Below the pieces are notes generated by a model. The model was given only the letters and a program-made list of their open reading frames with translations, was not told where the DNA came from and did not search any database. Below are positions 57,201 through 64,000 of a stretch of 64,000 bases of DNA, piece by piece (position 1 is the stretch's first letter; every line of letters starts with the position of its first letter). The translations under genes were made by a program, and so were the position numbers. The DNA comes from Haematococcus lacustris (Eukaryota; Chlorophyta; Chlorophyceae; Chlamydomonadales; Haematococcaceae). The stretch covers positions 1,946,322-2,010,321 of the forward strand of contig JASKMD010000013.1 in the NCBI GenBank assembly GCA_030144725.1. The letters run 5' to 3'.

Positions 57201-60200
57201 CACCCAGGGGAGGGTGCCGCCCCCCCTCCCCCCTCCCCCTTACCAACCTCCACCCAGGACCTCGCCCCTGCGCCTGCGCCTGCACTCAAACGGCCCCCGC
57301 CCTCCCCCAAACCCAGCCCTGCACCCGCTGCTGGTGGCAGGGCAGGGGCGTGGGGGCAGGCAGCAGAGGGCCACTCCCCCCTGCTGCTCCTCCCCGCCCT
57401 CCACACCCTGCTGCTGCCTCCCCCCCCACGGCCCCCCCCCTGGCAGCTGCTCTGGAGCTGTGCCCCCAAAGCAATGGCAGGGCTGCTAGGGTTGGGAGCT
57501 GCCCCCCAAGGTATCCAACCACCTAACCAGTTGAACTACCCAACCACCACAACCGCCTGGCCAGGCTGGCTGAGCACAACACCCACGGCGGTTGATCATG
57601 CAGGTGGTGGGGGCTGGGGGGGGGGGTCCGCTGCCCCCCCTGCTTGGCAGTCTCACACCCGGGGGGTGGGGCTGGGGGCCCTGGAGCCAGCAGGCAGGCA
57701 GGCAGACCCTTGGTCCCTCCCCCTGGCCACCCTGCAGCAGCAGCAGCAGCAGCAGCAGCATGGGTGGGCAGGGTGGCGGTGGGGGTGGGCTCCCCCCCAC
57801 CCCCCCTGCCTTGCAGTGCCTGCGGCATCAGCTGGTGGCGCTCGCTGCTGCTCCGGCGGCCATTACGACCTCTGGGTCTGCCGCCCCTGCTGCCGCCCCC
57901 CCTGCCCTTGCTGGAGGGGGGAGGGGGGGTCGCGTAGCAGCCCAGGCTCCAGGTGGCCCCCCCCCCTCCTCAAGCAGCTGGGGGGGTGGGGGAGGGGGGC
58001 CTGGGTCCGGGGGGGAGGCAGCAGGGGTGCTGACTGCGGCCTTGCTGTTCTGTGACTGGGCGGTTGAGGCAGTTGGAGGCAGCCCCGTTGAGAGCAGCCC
58101 TGGCCAAGCTTCAGAACAGCATGCAGCACAGCAGCAGCAGCAGGGGCAGCAGCAGCAGGGGCCGCCTTCCGCTGTGCCTGGCCTCCCCCCCCTGCCCCCC
58201 ACGAGTTCTGTAAAGCAGCAGGCCCCTAGGCCAGGCCCGGGCGCTGCCCAGCCGGGGGGGGGCCCGCCAGCGTGGCCTGGGGCCAGTCAGCAGGGGGGGT
58301 GGGGTGCCCCGGGGGGGTCTGGCTGGGTCCACCTGGTGGCCTGGGTGGAGCACAGCCTGGACCTGGTCACTGCCCTTATCTCACATTGCCCAGCTGCTGC
58401 CCAGCTGCTGCTGGGGTTGCCCCAAAGCAGTGTGGGGCTGGGGTGGGTGGAGGGGGGGGAGGAGGGGGGGGTGCTCCTGGCCACAGCGGCAGCGGCTGCA
58501 GGGGGCTGGGCAGCCAGGGACTTTGCTGGGCAGGCAGGTGGCTCAGGTCAGCAGGGGGAGGGGGAGGGCCAGCTGGGTGCCCTACACCCCTCAAGGGGGG
58601 CCAGCAGCAGCTCCTCTGCCTGGGCCTCAGTGGATGCCGCTCTGCCCCTTGGAGGGGGGGGCAGGTCAAGGGGCGGGGGGAGGGGGAAGAGGGGGGGGGG
58701 AGGGGGCGGCTGCTGCCCCCTGCCAGGCCCCCCTGCTGCCCCTGCTGCTGGCGGTGGGGCGGCGGCTGTGCAGCGTGTTTGGTGGGGAGGGGGGGGTGAT
58801 GGTGGCGGTGGCTGCGGCTGTGCACGCTGCAGCCCGCCACCTGCCTGCTGCCACGCTGCGCTGGGTAAGGTGGGGGAGGGAGGGGGAGGGGGAGGGGAGG
58901 GGAGGGGGAGTTGGCTGACTGACCCCCTGCCTGCACCTGCTCATTTGCCTGATCTTCTCCAGATCCGATCACCACTCACCTGCCTGGCCCCTGCCCCTCG
59001 CAGGCCTTGCAGCCAGTCCTTACCTGGGCGACCAGCAGTCCTCTCCCCCCATCTCCCCCCCTCCCCTCCCCCTCCCCTGGCCTCCTCACGGCCCCGCAGC
59101 CCAGCGCCCCCCCCCCCCCCTCCCTCCCCCCCACCCCCCACCCCCTTCCTCGAGCTGCTGCTCACCAGCAGCCGCCCCCCCGCCCGGGCCGCCGCTGTCA
59201 GGCTGCTGCAGTGCCTGATGGAGAGCCCCGGGGTCAGGCAGGCACTGCAGGCCGCAGCCAGCGCCCAGGAGCAGGAGCCGCCTCAGGACGTGTGGCAGGC
59301 AGCCCCCCTGCGGCCCCTCCCCCCACACCTGCTCGGCAGCTTCCGGCCCCCTCCCCCCCGGCCAGGAGGTGGCCTTGAAGTTGGGGACGGGGGGCAGCAG
59401 GGGGTGGGCGGGGCGGGGGAGGGGGACGGGGAGGGTAGGGGGCGGGGGGGGGGAGGTTGCAAGGCGTACTCAGCAGGGGGGTGGGATGTGTGCTGGTGGC
59501 AGCACAGCTTGGAGGGGGGGGCAGGGGCAGGGGCGGGGGTAGGGGGCCAGCAGCAGGGGGTGGGGCCGGGTGCAGGGCGAGCAGGTGGCCAGTCTGCCTG
59601 CATGGCTCAAGATGCTGGCCAGGGGGGGGGGAGCCAGGGGGGGCAGCAGGGCACTGGGCAGCCTGCCGCCGCCCCCCCCCCCCAGCCAGCTAGGGAGGCA
59701 GCTGCAGCTGCTGGCCGCAGTGCTGCCGCCCCTCCCGCCTGCTCTGGTGCAGGCCCTGCTGTTGGCCTTGCTGGACCTGCTGCAATCAGAGCTGCTGCCA
59801 GCACCCCCTACCTACCAGGCACCCACCTACCAGGCAGCTTCCACCCCCCACCCCCCTAGCCCTTGGGGGGGGGGAGGGGGAGACAGAGCAGGCCATGGCG
59901 CCATGCCCCCCCCCCCCCGCCCAGGTCGCCTGCTGCTGCTCCCCCATGACTTTGCCGCCCCCCCGCACAAGCAGCAGCACCCCCACCCCCCACCCCCCCA
60001 CCCCAACCTGGGGCTGGTCACACACTTCTCATCCCCAGACCTCAACCTCACCCTGCATGGCCCTGTGACTGGCCCAGGGGGGGGCGGCTGGGGGGTGGGG
60101 GGTGGGGGCGGCTGGGGGGTCTTTGAAGTCCACCGCAGGGTCCTGGCGCTGCTGGCAGTCCTGCTGCGAGACGCTGTAGTGCCCCTCCCCCTCCCCCCTC

Positions 60201-61421
60201 CCCCTCCTCCCCACCGCCCTGGTCAGGGGCCGGGTGGGGAGCAGCAGCAGCCGGCAGCCCCCTCTGGTCCTGGAGGGGAGGGGGAGCAGCAGGGAGGGGG
60301 CGGGGGGGAGCAGCAGGCAGGCGGCGGGGAGGGGGAGGGGGGCCAGACGCTGATGGTTGCCCTGTGTTGTGCCCCCTGGCTGCATCAGGCACCCGGCCTG
60401 CCCCGCCGCCTGCTGGCCCTGGCCCATGCCGCGCTGGAGGCTGGCTGGCCCCAGCTGCTGCCCTCCCACCAGCACCAGCTGCAGGAAGCTGGGCAGGGGC
60501 CAGGCGGGGGGGAGGCAGGCCAGGGGCACCAGGCAGGGGGCGGTGGAGGCGGCAGAGGGCTGCAGCGCCAGTGTTTGCGGCTGGCGCATGAGGCGCTTCT
60601 GCTGCTGAAGGAAATGGTGGCCGGGGCGAGGGACCAGCTGTGTGAGTGGCAGGGGGGCTGGGGGGTAGCGGTGGCAGAGCTGGATGGCGGTGGTGGTGAG
60701 CGTGAGAGTAGTGGTGGTGACAGGGGTCATGATGGTGGTGGTGATCATGGTGGTGGCTGTGGTCGGTGGTCGTGGTGGTGGTGAGCGGGGGTGGATGCGG
60801 TTCAGGTAGGTAAGTAGGTCTAACTGACTGCAGTCAAGGTATCTAACAGGCGTACTGCAGGTAGTCAGCATGTATGTGAACATGGTTGTTTGCATGCGCA
60901 CGGCAGGCTTGGTCGCAATGGAGGAGCTGGTGTTGGAGCCCGACGCGCGCCACGCCTTCAACATCACCACCTCGCTGGTGTCGACCTGGCTGTCCCAACC
61001 CTTGCTGGCCGCCCGGGCTGCAGCTCAGGCGGACGCCCTGGCACTGGACGTGCGGGTGACGGCCGCCGCGGCCGGGGCGGGTCCGGCGACCAAGCAGGCG
61101 GTGCGGCCTGCTCCATACGCTGCGGCGGGGTTCCTTGGTTTAGGCTGGCAAACCGCAGTGCGCGACGAGCAGGGGGGACTTGGCAGTTTTGACAGCGACG
61201 TCGTGCTGCTCGCTCCTTGGGCACAGGCTGTCGCCACAGCGTCTGGGGGCGTTACGATGTGTAACGCCCTGGAGCAGCGACGGGCGGCCACGAGCACGCC
61301 GCACGCAATCGCGACACTGATGTCCAGTCTGTCGCGGCGCTTTGGTACACATATCGCGCACATCTGGCACATGCAGATGCTGCAAGACCAGCAGCAGGAC
61401 GGTGACACCGTGATGCTGTGA
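54234..61421 (+). CDS. Large Pro/Gln/Gly-rich protein, possible ATRIP homologue
   Basis: Firm exons: 54234-54314, 54380-55087, 55378-55565, 56540-56627, 56763-57603 and the last pair ending 60641 and starting 60907-61421 (TGA). The N-terminus MEEDDVDDFVMDEIENLVAQ is an acidic motif like the RPA70-binding segment of ATRIP. Then come a Pro-rich stretch, a coiled coil (SLLQEQLKFASMEAAEERRK, continuing into RLETLQASLDKS), and a long low-complexity region. A helical C-terminal half follows with LLELLLTSSRPPARAAAVRL, FEVHRRVLALLAVLLRDAVV, LALAHAALEAGWPQLL and EALLLLKEMVAGARDQL. Acidic N-terminus, coiled coil and HEAT-like helices fit the ATR partner ATRIP, which acts in the DNA-damage checkpoint. 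Between 57604 and 59570 the coding frame changes repeatedly at long G/C homopolymers. True exons there are unresolved, and base-call indels may contribute. Confidence 0.45.
55625..55677 (+). repeat. GGCAGCAG octamer repeat
   Basis: About six units in an intron of the ATRIP-like gene. Confidence 0.9.
55961..56010 (+). repeat. CTGGGTCACA decamer repeat, 5 units
   Basis: Five exact 10-bp units in an intron of the ATRIP-like gene. Confidence 0.95.
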
Positions 61422-61533
61422 CCTGAGCGCCGACCGTGAAAACATCATTGGCCAAGAAATCAGGTTTTACGACGGGCATTTGTTCAGGCATTATTTATGC
61501 ACTTTATCGCTTTCAATGTACAGTGACGTGGGC

Positions 61534-63936
61534 TCAGGCGTTCCCAACATGGGGTTGGCAATCTTCATGCAACTGCAGCCCAGCTACTCAATCTTTTGAT
61601 GTAACGTTTGTTGCGTCTGCTGCGATGTGATATTGCGCGTTTAATGTAAGACTGGAATTGCCATCGGAGTCTTTCGATGCGGGCAGCCACATGTGACCCC
61701 GAATGTGTCCCAATCGCAGACCGTGGTTAGCTACACCGGTGAGCTACGTCCTTGGCTATCCGTTAGCGATGCACGACATGTCGGTGGCGCACACCACTGA
61801 AGTCCGGCAAACATGGCTGCGCGAGGTTCCTGATGGTGCAGGCCGCTTGGCGAGGATGTGAAGAAACTCGAAACTGTGTGTGGCAGCGCTGTATCGCTGT
61901 AATGGTGGGCGGCACAGTAGGGACTAGTCACCCCCTCCAGCTATGATCCGCTTTATGTTTTGCACCATTGAACAAACAGCCTGACCTCACACAGATTTTT
62001 TATAGCATACTCACTAACGCGTCCGTGGTACTATGCAACTCAATCATTGGGTTTGTATGTGACAAGTTATACCGCTTACAAGGTACACATGCTGATGGCT
62101 ACAGGTGCACGAGGAGCCGACCGAGCTTGGCTTACCACTCCGCCACGTGGCCACCACCAACACTCAATGGCTCAAGTCACCGATGTGTTGGCTATCATCC
62201 CCTTGCCTATTGGCACGGCAGAAGCTCATGTCCAGGTCATAATGCAGGAGCTGCTCCTCCACGGCCTCGACAGTGCCTGCATCGCCAGCATCACAGCAGA
62301 CAGTGCAGCTGTGAACATGGGTGAATATGGTGGTGTTGTCACCCGCATGAGCAAGCTCCTCCAGAGCAAGGGGCAGGCTGGCTGCATTTGGGCGCAGCCC
62401 TGCTATAGCCACGGCATACACAACACCTTGCTGGCTGGGCTGGCTGCATTGGGTGGTGACATCCGCCCAGCCATTGAATTCATTGCCAGCTTGCTGGCCC
62501 AGTATTGGGTGCCGCTCGGCATGGGAGCATGGGGCGCCAAGCCCCAAGTGCCGTGTGACACACGCTGGGCCAGCTACATCAGCTCAACGGTGACCATGCT
62601 GCGCGTCTGGGCGCATGCGAGAGATGCTGTGTCACAGCTGCTTGAGCGGCAGAAGGGTATGTCTCCACCATGGGCTGTCACCCTTAGCCAGCTGCTCCAG
62701 GACAACAGCCTGCTGCTCAGGCTCAGCGTGGTGGCAGTGGTTGGGGAGAGCTTCTTGGTGCCCGAGCTCATGTGGGCCAGCAAGGATGACCCTGGCAGCC
62801 CCGCATTGCGCCTTCACCTCGAACAGTACTACCTTGCCTGCCCCATCTCCAATGCCCCAGTGGAGTCCTTGTTGCAGCTGTTGAAGCATGGTGGTGGCAG
62901 GTACATGGAGCTGCCAGCTCTGCTGCAGTTGATGTCCCTGCACACATGCAAGGAGGCCATGAAGACTGTGGATGTTCATGATTTGCAGCAGCATATGGGT
63001 CAGCTCCGTGCTGAAGTGCGGCGTAAGGAGGATGCCACAGCTGCAGCACAGCGGTCAGCAAAGGCAGAGCGCCAGATCACAGATGCAACGCACAAGGTCG
63101 GGAGGGTTGTGATTAATGTGGGTGACCATGCGTGCCAACAGCGGCTTGCAGCGGCCCATGCCCTTGCCTTGGGGGGGCATGATTATGGCCACACAACTGT
63201 CGAGGAGGCAATGAAGATGACAGGAAAGCAGCTTCAGTCATACCTCCAGTTTCACAAGCAGGAGGTACACACGAGCTGGAGGGTACCCAAGCTACTGAGC
63301 CACGTGTGCACCCACATCCGTGGGAAGCTTGCTGCAGCTGCGCCCCCTCAGCAGCAGCTGACACCTGCAGGCACCACCCCTGAGCTGGCTGAGCCTGCTG
63401 GTGCACCCCCTCAGCAGCAGCAACAGCTGGCAGCGGCAAGCACGTCCCGTAAGCGTGGGGCACCTGCAGCTAACAAGTCGAGGGCAGCAAAGCAAGGTGA
63501 GACAACACCACGTACTGCACCTAGCACCTTGTTTAAGCGTAGTAGAGCAGCCGGTAATGCACTAGCGCCAGCAGCAGCTCCAAAAGCTCATAGTGGTATC
63601 CAGTCGTCACGACTGCCGTCGTCGCGTCCACATGCCAAAAGCAAAACATGTTCCGACTGCTGCTGCGTGTTGCAGGTGCCACTCACAACAGCGTGGCGAA
63701 GCGTGCTAGTGCGGCGCGCCTCGCATGTGGCGAAATCGCATGAATTCAAATGCTTATCTTTGGACAGGCACTGAGCACCGCTGAGAGCGAGATAGTTTTT
63801 GCTGCGTCTGCTATGGATCGTAGCTATGGCTCTTCTCTGTTCAAAGCACTGTTTACATATATTTTTGACTTAGTGGCTGCGGAGATACGGGCTTCGCATC
63901 ACAGGGGGGTGGTTTTCAGGTAGTTGGGAACGCCTG
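61534..63936 (+). mobile_element. hAT-type DNA transposon, about 2.4 kb, with TIRs and TSD
   Basis: The left end reads TCAGGCGTTCCCAAC (61534-61548) and the right end its inverse GTTGGGAACGCCTGA (63923-63937, the last A shared with the duplication). ACGTGGGC is found directly before (61526-61533) and after (63937-63944), an 8-bp target-site duplication as expected for hAT. It carries one long open frame with hAT-like motifs. The first 420 bp occur again, inverted, at 20473-20889. It inserted 112 bp after the stop of the ATRIP-like gene. Confidence 0.85.
62047..63774 (+). CDS. hAT-like transposase (DDE/RNase H-fold body)
   Basis: A 575-codon frame. Residues about 75-150 hold the conserved hAT order: SACIASITADSAAVNMGEYG (catalytic-type Asp), then WAQPCYSHGIHNTLLAG, the C..H motif of the family. 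Next come CDTRWASYISSTVTML, typical of the region after it, and a helical stretch. The C-terminal third is Ala/Gln/Pro-rich with basic patches. I see no N-terminal BED zinc finger and no clear C-terminal dimerisation block, so the gene may have further exons or be partly degenerate. Codon use matches the host. The first ATG of the frame is given as start, without support from context. Confidence 0.7.
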   Translation: MGLYVTSYTAYKVHMLMATGARGADRAWLTTPPRGHHQHSMAQVTDVLAIIPLPIGTAEAHVQVIMQELLLHGLDSACIASITADSAAVNMGEYGGVVTRMSKLLQSKGQAGCIWAQPCYSHGIHNTLLAGLAALGGDIRPAIEFIASLLAQYWVPLGMGAWGAKPQVPCDTRWASYISSTVTMLRVWAHARDAVSQLLERQKGMSPPWAVTLSQLLQDNSLLLRLSVVAVVGESFLVPELMWASKDDPGSPALRLHLEQYYLACPISNAPVESLLQLLKHGGGRYMELPALLQLMSLHTCKEAMKTVDVHDLQQHMGQLRAEVRRKEDATAAAQRSAKAERQITDATHKVGRVVINVGDHACQQRLAAAHALALGGHDYGHTTVEEAMKMTGKQLQSYLQFHKQEVHTSWRVPKLLSHVCTHIRGKLAAAAPPQQQLTPAGTTPELAEPAGAPPQQQQQLAAASTSRKRGAPAANKSRAAKQGETTPRTAPSTLFKRSRAAGNALAPAAAPKAHSGIQSSRLPSSRPHAKSKTCSDCCCVLQVPLTTAWRSVLVRRASHVAKSHEFKCLSLDRH

Positions 63937-64000
63937 ACGTGGGCACCCGGACGTGCCTGGAATTAATTACCATGGCTCAACAGAGTGCAGGAGTGTGGCT

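Noticed and set aside
57592..59859. Single 755-codon glycine/proline protein
   Set aside because: The frame mixes coding-like exons with intron and antisense-like low complexity. Better coding segments lie in other frames within the same span.

Overview
This is a GC-rich, intron-rich nuclear segment of a green alga, most likely a volvocalean chlorophyte. Plant-type plastid genes (an anion/phosphate carrier, KAS III and octanoyltransferase) sit beside a flagellar inner-arm dynein subunit. The histone genes end in animal-like stem-loops, and introns are packed with CTGC, CCCTG and GGGCAA simple repeats. The TnpB/Fanzor-like remnants and the CTGCC repeats remind me of Haematococcus, but that is an impression and not a measurement.

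Layout. 113-5590 (+): 3' part of the inner-arm dynein intermediate chain IC140/WDR63. 7268-8225: divergent H4 and H3 genes with identical 3' stem-loops. 9366-9645: relic of a TnpB/Fanzor-like gene. 11010-17567 (-): SLC17/PHT4-type plastid transporter, ten exons. 18509-19211 (-): second TnpB/Fanzor-like relic, next to an ORF with a coiled coil and a hAT transposon end (20473-20889). 21096-24482 (+): octanoyltransferase LIPB. 25492-33322 (-): KAS III, ten exons. 34003-37069 (+): third TnpB/Fanzor-like locus, carrying about 156 copies of GGGCAA. 38184-39778 (+): small membrane protein. 40659-44651 (-): pirin, ten exons. 45497-45996: 500-N assembly gap. 46273-47252 (-): isochorismatase-type hydrolase whose last exon is missing. 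47863-53684 (+): proline-rich EF-hand protein. 54234-61421 (+): large ATRIP-like protein. 61534-63936: hAT transposon with terminal inverted repeats and a target-site duplication.

Exons were placed by hand from protein family matches, splice consensus and intron phase. For the transporter (506 codons), KAS III (365), pirin (288) and the small membrane protein (133) the exon sums close in frame, which supports those models strongly. The EF-hand and ATRIP-like models have uncertain middle sections.

Functional links are limited. KAS III starts type II fatty-acid synthesis, which yields the octanoyl-ACP used by LIPB, and these two genes are convergent neighbours. The rest is an ordinary eukaryotic gene mix punctuated by mobile elements. 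The most unusual material is the set of three TnpB/Fanzor-like loci in different states of decay, one containing a giant in-frame Gly-Lys repeat, plus the related hAT termini at 20.5 and 61.5 kb.
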